A DNA stretch of 64,000 nucleotides from Protula sp. h YS-2021. Its lineage: Eukaryota > Annelida > Polychaeta > Sabellida > Serpulidae. How positions within the stretch are numbered: position 1 is the stretch's first letter; every line of letters starts with the position of its first letter. Shown in pieces: positions 1-10,728 of the stretch. The position numbers were made by a program, and so were the translations under genes. The stretch spans positions 77,301,275-77,365,274 of the forward strand of contig OX457026.1 of the NCBI GenBank assembly GCA_949752745.1, given 5' to 3'. Below the pieces are notes generated by a model. It was not told the origin of the DNA, made no database searches, and worked only from the letters and a program-made list of their open reading frames with translations.

Positions 1-3000
1 TCTTGCAACGTTCATAAACTTTGAAATTGGTCACTCCGAACAGTGCACTTTCGAACTGACAAGCGAAAAGTACGCTCATACACAACCATGCGAAATGTAG
101 TGCAACCACGCGAAATCTACGACGCAAGTATTTGTTTTTTAAATACATCGGCAAACTTGACAGCTTTTGTGACCCTGTCACATGAAACTTGCCCGTACTA
201 CCCATCATCGCCACTTTCATAAATTTACAGTCAGTCACTTTATACGAGAAAAATCAAATGCAAATAACACACTGAAACTTGATACGCGAACGCACATAAC
301 CATGCGAAATGTACGAACCCAAACACTTCTTAATACCGCGGCAAATTTGGCAGGTTTTGAGACCCCATTACATGAAAATTGCCCGTACTACCCAGCCCCG
401 TGACGTTCATAAATTAAAAGTCGGTCACTTCGTATAAGAACAGTGAACTGCATGGAAAAACTGATACAAAGAAAACTCATCGCACTTGTGTAAACCAAAA
501 CAGAATCCCACAAACATGACATCACAGCGAAAACGTCCCCAAAACAGTTTCTTTTTTTAAACGGATCTGAAGCTTCATCCGCCTTTTTATTTTTCTTGTA
601 AAAATTTGAAAGGTATGCCCGCAACTGAACTTTGTCCCTGTGTCCTAAAATATCACATGCGAAATGTACGTCCACAACCATGTATGTGACAGGGTCTCAA
701 ACTTCGAAAATTTTGCCGATGTTTCTGTGAATTAGAACATTTTGGTGTTCGCACATTTCGCATGGTTTTGAACGTACTTAATTCGGTCACTTGGTGTGAG
801 AAAAATAGACTGCAAATAACGCAGTTAAAGCTTTCGAATTGACAAGCGAAATGTACGTACACAGCCATGCGCAATGTGCGAACACCAAAATTTTTTAATC
901 ACGGAAACATCGGCAAATTTCCAAGTTCTGAGACCCTGTCACGTTTGCGAGTACGCCCTTTTCGCGACGTTCATAAATTTAAAGTCGGTTACTTCGTATA
1001 AGAACAGTGAACTGCAAATAACAGGTAAAACTTTCGAACTGACAAACGAAATGCACGTTTATACACAATCATGCGAAATGAACGTATAACAACCATGTAT
1101 GTGACACGGTCTCAAACTTTTGTAAATTTTGCCGATATTTCTGTAAATAAGCACATTTTGGTGTTGGCACATTTTGCATGGTTGTGTACGTACTAAAGTC
1201 GGTGACTTCGTATAAGAAAAGCGAACTGCAAATAACACAATTAAAACTTTCAAACTGACATGCGAAATGTACGTACACAACCATGCGAAATGTGCCAACA
1301 CCAAAATTTTCTTAATCACGGCAACATCGACAAAATTTCCAAGTTTTGAGGCTCTGTCACATACCTTTTGCTCGTACTACCCAATCTCGCAACGTTCATA
1401 AACTTTGAAATTGGTCACTCCGAACAGTGAACTTTCGAACTGACAAGCGAAATGTACGCTCATACACAACCATGCAAAATGTAGTGCAACCACGCGAAAT
1501 CTACGACGCAAGTATTTGTTTTTTAAATACATCGGCAAACTTGACAGCTTTTGTGACCCTGTCACATGAAACTTGCCCGTACTACCCATCATCGCCACTT
1601 TCATAAATTTACAGTCAGTCACCTTATACGAGAAAAATCAAATGCAAATAACACACTGAAACTTGATACGCGAACGCACACAACCATGCGAAATGTACGA
1701 ACCCAAACACTTCTTAATACCGCGGCAAATTTGGCAGGTTTTGAGACCCCGTTACATGAAAATTGCCCGTACTACCCAGCCCCGTGACGTTCATAAATTA
1801 AAAGTCGGTCACTTCGTATAAGAACAGGGAACTGATGGAAAAACTGTTACAAAGAAAACTCATCGCACTTGTGTAAACCAAAACAGAATCCCACAAACAT
1901 GACATCACAGCGAAATGTCCCCAAAACAGTTTCTTTTTTTAAACGGATCTGAAGCTTCATCCGTCTTTTTATTTTTCTTGTAAAAATTTGAAAGGTATGC
2001 CCGCAACTGAACTTTTCTCCCTGTGTCCTAAAATATCACATGCGAAATGTACGTCCACAACCATGTATGTGACAGGGTCTCAAACTTCGAAAATTTTGCC
2101 GATGTTTCTGTGAATTAGAACATTTTGGTGTTCGCACATTTCGCATGGTTTTGAACGTACTTAATTCGGTCACTTGGTGTGAGAAAAATAGACTGCAAAT
2201 AACGCAGTCAAAGCTTTCGAATTGACAAGCGAAATGTACGTACACAGCCATGCGCAATGTGCGAACACCAAAATTTTTTAATCACGGAAACATCGGCAAA
2301 TTTCCAAGTTCTGAGACCCTGTCACGTTTGCGAGTACGCCCTTTTCGCGACGTTCATAAATTTAAAGTCGGTTACTTCGTATAAGAACAGTGAACTGCAA
2401 ATAACAGGTAAAACTTTCGAACTGACAAACGAAATGCACGTTTATACACAATCATGCGAAATGAACGTATAACAACCATGTATGTGACACGGTCTCAAAC
2501 TTTTGAAAATTTTGCCGATATTTCTGTAAATAAGCACATTTTGGTGTTGGCACATTTTGCATGGTTGTGTACGTACTAAAGTCGGTGACTTCGTATAAGA
2601 AAAGCGAACTGCAAATAACACAATTAAAACTTTCAAACTGACATGCGAAATGTACGTACACAACCATGCGAAATGTGCCAACACCAAAATTTTCTTAATC
2701 ACGGCAACATCGGCAAAATTTCCAAGTTTTGAGGCTCTGTCACATACCTTTTGCTCGTACTACCCAATCTTGCAACGTTCATAAACTTTGAAATTGGTCA
2801 CTCCGAACAGTGCACTTTCGAACTGACAAGCGAAAAGTACGCTCATACACAACCATGCGAAATGTAGTGCAACCACGCGAAATCTACGACGCAAGTATTT
2901 GTTTTTTAAATACATCGGCAAACTTGACAGCTTTTGTGACCCTGTCACATGAAACTTGCCCGTACTACCCATCATCGCCACTTTCATAAATTTACAGTCA

Positions 3001-5866
3001 GTCACTTTATACGAGAAAAATCAAATGCAAATAACACACTGAAACTTGATACGCGAACGCACATAACCATGCGAAATGTACGAACCCAAACACTTCTTAA
3101 TACCGCGGCAAATTTGGCAGGTTTTGAGACCCCGTTACATGAAAATTGCCCGTACTACCCAGCCCCGTGACGTTCATAAATTAAAAGTCGGTCACTTCGT
3201 ATAAGAACAGTGAACTGCATGGAAAAACTGATACAAAGAAAACTCATCGCACTTGTGTAAACCAAAACAGAATCCCACAAACATGACATCACAGCGAAAA
3301 CGTCCCCAAAACAGTTTCTTTTTTTTAAACGGATCTGAAGCTTCATCCGCCTTTTTATTTTTCTTGTAAAAATTTGAAAGGTATGCCCGCAACTGAACTT
3401 TGTCCCTGTGTCCTAAAATATCACATGCGAAATGTACGTCCACAACCATGTATGTGACAGGGTCTCAAACTTCGAAAATTTTGCCGATGTTTCTGTGAAT
3501 TAGAACATTTTGGTGTTCGCACATTTCGCATGGTTTTGAACGTACTTAATTCGGTCACTTGGTGTGAGAAAAATAGACTGCAAATAACGCAGTTAAAGCT
3601 TTCGAATTGACAAGCGAAATGTACGTACACAGCCATGCGCAATGTGCGAACACCAAAATTTTTTAATCACGGAAACATCGGCAAATTTCCAAGTTCTGAG
3701 ACCCTGTCACGTTTGCGAGTACGCCCTTTTCGCGACGTTCATAAATTTAAAGTCGGTTACTTCGTATAAGAACAGTGAACTGCAAATAACAGGTAAAACT
3801 TTCGAACTGACAAACGAAATGCACGTTTATACACAATCATGCGAAATGAACGTATAACAACCATGTATGTGACACGGTCTCAAACTTTTGAAAATTTTGC
3901 CGATATTTCTGTAAATAAGCACATTTTGGTGTTGGCACATTTTGCATGGTTGTGTACGTACTAAAGTCGGTGACTTCGTATAAGAAAAGCGAACTGCAAA
4001 TAACACAATTAAAACTTTCAAACTGACATGCGAAATGTACGTACACAACCATGCGAAATGTGCCAACACCAAAATTTTCTTAATCACGGCAACATCGGCA
4101 AAATTTCCAAGTTTTGAGGCTCTGTCACATACCTTTTGCTCGTACTACCCAATCTCGCAACGTTCATAAACTTTGAAATTGGTCACTCCGAACAGTGCAC
4201 TTTCGAACTGACAAGCGAAAAGTACGCTCATACACAACCATGCGAAATGTAGTGCAACCACGCGAAATCTACGACGCAAGTATTTGTTTTTTAAATACAT
4301 CGGCAAACTTGACAGCTTTTGTGACCCTGTCACATGAAACTTGCCCGTACTACCCATCATCGCCACTTTCATAAATTTACAGTCAGTCACTTTATACGAG
4401 AAAAATCAAATGCAAATAACACACTGAAACTTGATACGCGAACGCACATAACCATGCGAAATGTACGAACCCAAACACTTCTTAATACCGCGGCAAATTT
4501 GGCAGGTTTTGAGACCCCATTACATGAAAATTGCCCGTACTATCCAGCCCCGTGACGTTCATAAATTAAAAGTCGGTCACTTCGTATAAGAACAGTGAAC
4601 TGCATGGAAAAACTGATACAAAGAAAACTCATCGCACTTGTGTAAACCAAAACAGAATCCCACAAACATGACATCACAGCGAAAACGTCCCCAAAACAGT
4701 TTCTTTTTTTAAACGGATCTGAAGCTTCATCCGCCTTTTTATTTTTCTTGTAAAAATTTGAAAGGTATGCCCGCAACTGAACTTTGTCCCTGTGTCCTAA
4801 AATATCACATGCGAAATGTACGTCCACAACCATGTATGTGACAGGGTCTCAAACTTCGAAAATTTTGCCGATGTTTCTGTGAATTAGAACATTTTGGTGT
4901 TCGCACATTTCGCATGGTTTTGAACGTACTTAATTCGGTCACTTGGTGTGAGAAAAATAGACTGCAAATAACGCAGTTAAAGCTTTCGAATTGACAAGCG
5001 AAATGTACGTACACAGCCATGCGCAATGTGCGAACACCAAAATTTTTTAATCACGGAAACATCGGCAAATTTCCAAGTTCTGAGACCCTGTCACGTTTGC
5101 GAGTACGCCCTTTTCGCGACGTTCATAAATTTAAAGTCGGTTACTTCGTATAAGAACAGTGAACTGCAAATAACAGGTAAAACTTTCGAACTGACAAACG
5201 AAATGCACGTTTATACACAATCATGCGAAATGAACGTATAACAACCATGTATGTGACACGGTCTCAAACTTTTGAAAATTTTGCCGATATTTCTGTAAAT
5301 AAGCACATTTTGGTGTTGGCACATTTTGTATGGTTGTGTACGTACTAAAGTCGGTGACTTCGTATAAGAAAAGCGAACTGCAAATAACACAATTAAAACT
5401 TTCAAACTGACATGCGAAATGTACGTACACAACCATGCGAAATGTGCCAACACCAAAATTTTCTTAATCACGGCAACATCGACAAAATTTCCAAGTTTTG
5501 AGGCTCTGTCACATACCTTTTGCTCGTACTACCCAATCTCGCAACGTTCATAAACTTTGAAATTGGTCACTCCGAACAGTGAACTTTCGAACTGACAAGC
5601 GAAATGTACGCTCATACACAACCATGCGAAATGTAGTGCAACCACGCGAAATCTACGACGCAAGTATTTGTTTTTTAAATACATCGGCAAACTTGACAGC
5701 TTTTGTGACCCTGTCACATGAAACTTGCCCGTACTACCCATCATCGCCACTTTCATAAATTTACAGTCAGTCACCTTATACGAGAAAAATCAAATGCAAA
5801 TAACACACTGAAACTTGATACGCGAACGCACACAACCATGCGAAATGTACGAACTCAAACACTTCT
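1..5866. repeat. Satellite array S1, 1384-bp higher-order unit
   Basis: The same landmark recurs at 182, 1566, 2949, 4334 and 5718, giving spacings of 1383-1385 bp. About 4.2 copies are visible and the array continues off the left edge. Copies differ only by scattered substitutions and one- or few-base indels. Each unit is built from related sub-monomers of roughly 190-230 bp that share the core gcgaaatgtacg and a block reading rgaccctgtcac. Some sub-monomers lie inverted relative to their neighbours. The many 60-97 codon frames on both strands repeat with the array and have no codon-like conservation, so I do not call genes here. Near identity between copies suggests recent homogenisation. 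Confidence 0.95.
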
Positions 5867-6032
5867 TCTTCCCTTTTCACTGGTCTCTCACAAAGCTCTT
5901 TTGACGTGGTATCAACGCCTGTAATGACGCAATCGCTGTCCGAGCTACGTTCTTCGGATTGCGCCACCCCCTCCCCAACGGTGACCGTAACTTCTGTGTC
6001 ACGGCTTCCGATTGCAGCAACGGGGACATTTT
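5867..6032 (-). pseudogene. Acidic exon, second copy, truncated by satellite (unit A)
   Basis: On the minus strand an acceptor (TTTTTTAG) precedes a frame reading NVPVAAIGSRDTEVTVTVGE. It continues through a Ser/Asp/Glu-rich stretch (EERSSDSD) to CERPVKREE. It closely matches the exon at 6398-6646, so it is an internal exon duplicate. At about 5867 it changes abruptly into S1 satellite, so its 3' half and splice donor are missing. Start phase (2 nt) matches the phase left by exon 6398-6646. The function of the encoded acidic segment is unknown. I call it broken because of the truncation. Confidence 0.6.
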
Positions 6033-6397
6033 CTAAAAAAGTACAACACTGGTATTACAAACGCTAAATCACTGTGAATTCGTACGACAGAGACATTGAC
6101 AACTTCACATCAAGTCAAAATAGCAACTACCTTTGATGAGAACATAAAGCGCCCAGGAATAACCTTCACATTTCAAAGCTGAACTGTACAAAACTCTTAC
6201 AATCTTAGCAGTGGGCACCGATAAGCAGTCCGTTTCTTCGACAACCACAACGCACGAAAAGTTTTTTGAATTCTTTAAAACGTCAGCACCTGGTTGGCTT
6301 GACCAAATCTGCATTAGCGCTACATATATCACGATACTCCTCCCGACACATCTCAGCAACAATTCTTACCCTTTATAAATGCAAAAGCATCACTTAC

Positions 6398-6646
6398 CCA
6401 GCAACTTCTCAGAAGATGCCCCTTCAACAGCCGATTCCGCATTCGCTGAGAGTTTTGTGTCTTTTTCGCCCTGCGATGAATGTGTGTGTGCAGCCCCCTC
6501 ATCCCTTTTCACTGGTCTCTCACAAAGCTCTTTTGACGTGGTATCGGCGCCCGTAATGACGCAATCGCTGTCCGAACTACGTTCTTCGGTTTGCGCCACC
6601 CCCTCCCCAACGGTGACCGTAACTTCTGTGTCATGGCTTTCGATCG
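6398..6646 (-). CDS. Acidic low-complexity exon, unit A
   Basis: Minus-strand exon with acceptor GTTGCAG and donor GGTAAGTG, 249 nt, start phase 2 and end phase 1. The frame reads IESHDTEVTVTVGEG, then a Glu/Ser/Asp-rich stretch with SKELCERPVKR, and ends SSEKLLG. It joins in frame to the preceding exon ending at 7023, whose phase leaves one nt. No known domain is visible. Composition suggests a disordered linker in an intracellular protein. Counterpart in unit B: 19,687-19,932. Exon status rests on splice sites, an open frame and conservation between A and B. Confidence 0.6.
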
Positions 6647-7022
6647 CTGCAACGGGGATATTGTATGAAAATGTAAACCATTTAATCTGTGCAAGCGAAA
6701 TGAACAGATGTTTTTAAAATTAATTTAAACTCTGTGGTTAATTTTCTTCTAGTGCCAATGTTTCATTGTAATGTAACAGCCGAGTCATAAACTATAACGT
6801 CCTTATTTCATCCTTGAACAATTTAAAGCTTAGCCGCACAGGACATGCACGTTCAAAATTGTGACAACAGTCCGTTTCGCTTCAGTCTTACAAGTTCCGG
6901 TTCAGTAAAATAACGAAACTGCCCTTCGGATCACACTCACACAAACAAAAAAAAATGTCGAATGAAACGAGAAATACGCGTCAAGCAAAATATATGTTGT
7001 ATATTCGTCCACTTGTAATTAC

Positions 7023-7232
7023 CTGAAATCGGCGCAGGGATATTTTCCGCTGCTTTCTTAATCTGTCTACAGGCTTGGTTAACATCCGAACTGTCATAAT
7101 TATCTTCAACCGGTCCCCTAACAATTTCACCCACAAAATGGGTCAATTGGCTCTGATCCCTGCCGCACACCCTCTTTGCGGCTTCTGCCCAGGCCTTGAT
7201 GTAACCCTTAACGGGGTTTTTACACACCTCGT
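7023..7232 (-). CDS. Conserved exon (CKNP...YIKAW), unit A
   Basis: Minus-strand exon bounded by CTGCAG acceptor and TTTCAG/GTAATT donor. The frame reads EVCKNPVKGYIKAWAEAAKR, a helical-looking segment, then a loop rich in Asp, and ends IKKAAENIPAPIS. It leaves one nt, matching the next exon at 6646. The unit B copy (20,303-20,512) differs mainly by missense changes and stays open, which supports past selection. The join from exon 8047-8231 does not work directly: that donor leaves 2 nt while this acceptor needs 1. A small exon between them may be missed, or this copy may be non-functional. Confidence 0.6.
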
Positions 7233-8046
7233 CTGCAGAAAAAAATGACGGAATGCTGAATCATTCCATATTTCACTCCATACAAGTTTATACGCACATA
7301 AATCATTCCCAAAAACCATGTGAAAACACACTGTGCGTAAAGGAAAACGATACCTTCTTATCATTCCAAGGCGTGAGCACAAAAATTACACGTACACAAT
7401 GGTCATTTCAATTTCCCTTCCACGCAAGTTACAGACAGAACAGATACCGAAGAGAAAATCTAAAATAAATAGGCGGTATACGAATAAGTAAAATCTCGCA
7501 TCTACAGTCCGTTTAGCAATGAGAGCGTGCAACTGGCAATAGAGGGATTCAGCACTTCATCTAAGATACTGAAAAAGACTAGTTCTTTTGGGTCTGATGC
7601 TTCCGGCTAGATAATCGAACCTGCAAACTTATGAAGCATTATCAGGCAAAACTCGCAAACGGAGATTAGCAAACCATAAAACGGCAAAACAGACATTTAA
7701 CCCAATCACAGGGAATGAAAAAAATCGGTCATTTCTTAATAACATATTACCAATTCCTCTTTCTCCGGACTAAAAATGAAAGAATTTTTTTAAATCATGC
7801 ATCACTCTCAGCTGCTGTAAGGACGTCACTTCTGTCCTTGTCAAGTTTTTATTTCAGTTATTACAGGAGCACAAAAAATGCTACAATACACTGGTCTTTC
7901 AACTCTACAAAAGTATAATTTCTGCGAATAGGACGTCATCATTCCACAAGAACATGCAAAAACAAAAGGGAATCTAAATCAACCTGGTTTTACAGGACGT
8001 CCACGACCTGGAAAGGAAAGAAATAGAAAAATGTTTAAGAACTTAC

Positions 8047-8231
8047 GCAAAGTCAAAACCGCAAAATAAGACTTCTATACTTCCGTCAGGGTCCCGGCCT
8101 TCCACACGTACACGCCACCACTTCCTTCTATACACAACGTGAAGCACAACGTCACCTGTTCTGTAGCGCTGCAGATCAACGACCTGTTCTAGGACCTTGG
8201 TCTTTTTAATCCGTCCTTTTTTCCGCGGCAT
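8047..8231 (-). CDS. First coding exon, Tudor/PWWP-like segment, unit A
   Basis: ATG at 8231 on the minus strand directly follows a consensus acceptor (TTTCACAG), so a 5' UTR intron is likely. The exon runs 185 nt to a GTAAGT donor. The 61 residues begin with a basic MPRKKGRIKK and continue to RYRTGDVVLHVVYRRKWWRV, then an RDPDGSIEVLF stretch ending GFDF. A short beta-barrel rich in aromatics, with GDVV, WWR-RV and the final V-F-G-F, resembles Tudor or PWWP histone-reader folds. That similarity is by eye only. Unit B copy: 21,366-21,541, three codons shorter and still open. The role might be chromatin binding, but this is inference. Confidence 0.55.
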
Positions 8232-9640
8232 CTGTGAAAGCAATAAGAGAAATATCATTAGCTGAATATATTGGGAATTTGACATAACGACAACACAATC
8301 CATAAATCTTAGCGAAACTAACCGACAAGTGACCGAATACATTTTGTGTAGCATTGTGATTTTCTATCTTTTTTTACTGCTGTGGCCATATCGGGGCACC
8401 CTGCCACATTATTCTGATATGAAGCATTCAAAATCTCTCTAACCGTTGTATGTGGAGTCCCTCACGGAGTAACAAGGAGGAATCCCAATCTTAGGTATGA
8501 CCCGACAGCATAAGCTATAACTGCGCGAAATTGACCGATTTTTTTTACATTCTAAGATACCATCCATGCCGCTTTTTTTTTCTATCATTTACATCCTAAT
8601 CCCACCTGAATTCAGCCGAAACGCAAAAAAATTCCGCAAAAATCTAAGTGCGAATTGGCTTCTTCTTTTAAGCGTTCAAGGTGGAGGGGAGGGGGGGGGG
8701 GTTTCAAAGCATCCGGACTGCGTTCAGGGCAGAGGTTTAAAATTGGCAAAAGTCTGTGCACGTATTAACAGGGATGGAAATTGGCGGGGGTCCGAGACCC
8801 TCCTTTTTGGCTACCCAGAGTCCGACTGAGCCGCAAAAAATCAGGTCTTCTTGCGCCCTATTTTATCTTAACACGGTTCGGATCCTGCCTAAATAGCTTT
8901 GGACCCTCCTTTTTCAAAGACACGGGTCCCAAGGACCCGGGCCTAAAAAAGTTAGTTTCCAGCAGTGGCTACTTACAAAAAATTGTACACCAAGAAATCC
9001 ATGAACAGACAACATCGACAGCATTTTCAAGCGAAACTGAGCAACAATTTTCTGAGCGAACATTTCTCGACATTTAAATCCGTAAAATGACAAGGCATGC
9101 TAGCTCAAAAAAAATGCCGCCCTGACAATTAAGCCTGTATTTTTACAGCAGCATCTTACACATTCTTAAAAAAAAATGTCACAAATCACACCAAATACGC
9201 TAAACAAACATTTTCCCGTGATTCACAAAATAACCGCGCTTTTAACATGTGTGTATTTACCTTTCAGGCATATCCTCATTAACTTTTTATCCACTTTTAA
9301 GTTTTTCAAAAATTATCCACATGTAACCTGGACGCTTTCTGCATTGAAGTGATGCTACCAAGAACAAAGCCGCGCGCATACACCTCGTGACAGGTTAATT
9401 TGCATATACTGAGTCAAAAAAAAAAAAACATTCAAGTTCATGTACACAGTGTAGTGTTTCGCAGATAATTTCATTCCAAACCTTACCATATTTTTTTTAT
9501 AAACTAACACAAGCTAAAAAATATCGCCAAACAAGCATTTTAATGGCAGAAAACCTTTACAAAATGACGGATTATTTCGCGCGTAAACAGTGACAAGGCA
9601 AGTCAATCATAAAAGTAGTGCTCACACAACAGCGCACAAT
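8232..9640. other. Non-coding part of unit A
   Basis: No convincing exon seen. The stretch contains a poly-G run near 8688-8700 and a short palindrome, cgggtcc-caa-ggacccg, near 8925. These are followed by AT-rich sequence with A-runs. It is conserved with unit B (about 21,710-22,690), but B lacks about 240 bp corresponding to roughly 8390-8640. Confidence 0.6.
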
Positions 9641-10176
9641 AATATACAGTCAGCCTGTCATGAGCGTGGGAATCTCGAGCTTTTAGCCCGTTCACAGATC
9701 AAAGCAAATCTACTGTGACTTAGAGCTTCTGATACGTGTTTGAACTGGCTATTCCGCAGTGAAGGGGGGCGGGGGTGTGGATGGAGAGGGGGAGGATCTG
9801 GGAAGCATATATGGGAAGAAAAATATGACAGTTTTCGCGTGTAAATAGTAACAAGACAAGTCAATCATAAAAGTAGTGCTCACACAATTAAAACAGCGCA
9901 CAATAATATAGTCAGCCTGTCATGAGCGTGGGAATCTCGAGCTTTTAGCCCGTTCACAGATCAAAGCAAATCTACTGTGACTTAGAGCTTCTGATACGTG
10001 TTTGCACTGGCTATTCCGCAGTGAAGGGGGCGGGGTGTGGATGGAGAGGGGGGGGATCTGGGAAGCATATATGGGAAGATAAATATGACAGTTTTCGCGT
10101 GTAAATAGTAACAAGGCAAGCCAACCATAAAAGTAGTGCTCAAACAAATAAAACAGCGCACAATAATACACAATCA
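9640..10176. repeat. 262-bp tandem duplication with G-rich run
   Basis: The block starting tcatgagcgtggg occurs at about 9658 and again at about 9920, 262 bp apart and nearly identical. A more diverged relative begins near 10,360. Each copy carries a G-rich track (ggggcggggg...gagaggggg), possibly able to form a quadruplex on the plus strand. Unit B has only one full copy, at about 22,732. Confidence 0.8.
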
Positions 10177-10355
10177 CACATATACAGGTATGTCGGGAAA
10201 CAAACGAGGAATCGCGATTTCTTGTCCAACTCGCGAAATGTACGCCAAAAATCTGACTTCGTTATTAGGGACTTTTCAGACATAAGTTGTATATGAAAAT
10301 CTCGGTAGATTTTTTTTACATTCAATTCCGAAAGCGAAAATATATAAAAGACACA
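10177..10355. mobile_element. 179-bp insertion specific to unit A
   Basis: Unit B reads caatca directly followed by gcctatcac (22,985-22,998). In A the same flanks are separated by 179 bp starting cacatatacagg and ending aaaagacaca. The inserted sequence is nearly identical to 14,091-14,271, which lies right after the (CA)n array of unit A. It could be a small non-autonomous element or a templated insertion primed in the CA repeat. I see no clear terminal inverted repeat. Confidence 0.6.
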
Positions 10356-10429
10356 GCCTATCACATGTGTGTGAGAATCTCTCGCTTTAGCCCGCTGACA
10401 GATGCAAGCAAATCAACTGCGAATAGCCG

Positions 10430-10697
10430 TTTCGGTGTGTTATCAATGTCAATTTCGCAGTTGGCGTGTACAAGAGAGGAGGAGGAAGGGTGAGGTGGAT
10501 CTGGCCGGCAAAATTTCTTTTCACTTCCAGACTTTACCAGTGCATTTCGCTTTTTGGGGAAAGGGTGGGGTTTACCCCGAATGCCCCCAACCCCGTTGTT
10601 GCACCAATTTAACAGTACAAATACTACAATTTTTGGCTCGAAAAAAAAAGCCGTTTTGATGTGCCAAAACGTTAAGCCAGCGTGAAACGAATCGATT

Positions 10698-10728
<31 letters not shown>

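Noticed and set aside
182..5924. Dozens of 60-97 codon frames repeated on both strands in S1 (and in S2)
   Set aside because: They recur with the satellite period, overlap on opposite strands and show no start context or splice structure; they are translations of repeat DNA.
6105..6362. Minus-strand frame between the duplicated acidic exons (also 19,457-19,651)
   Set aside because: Conserved between A and B but without matching splice sites and phase; more likely intron sequence of the duplicated block.
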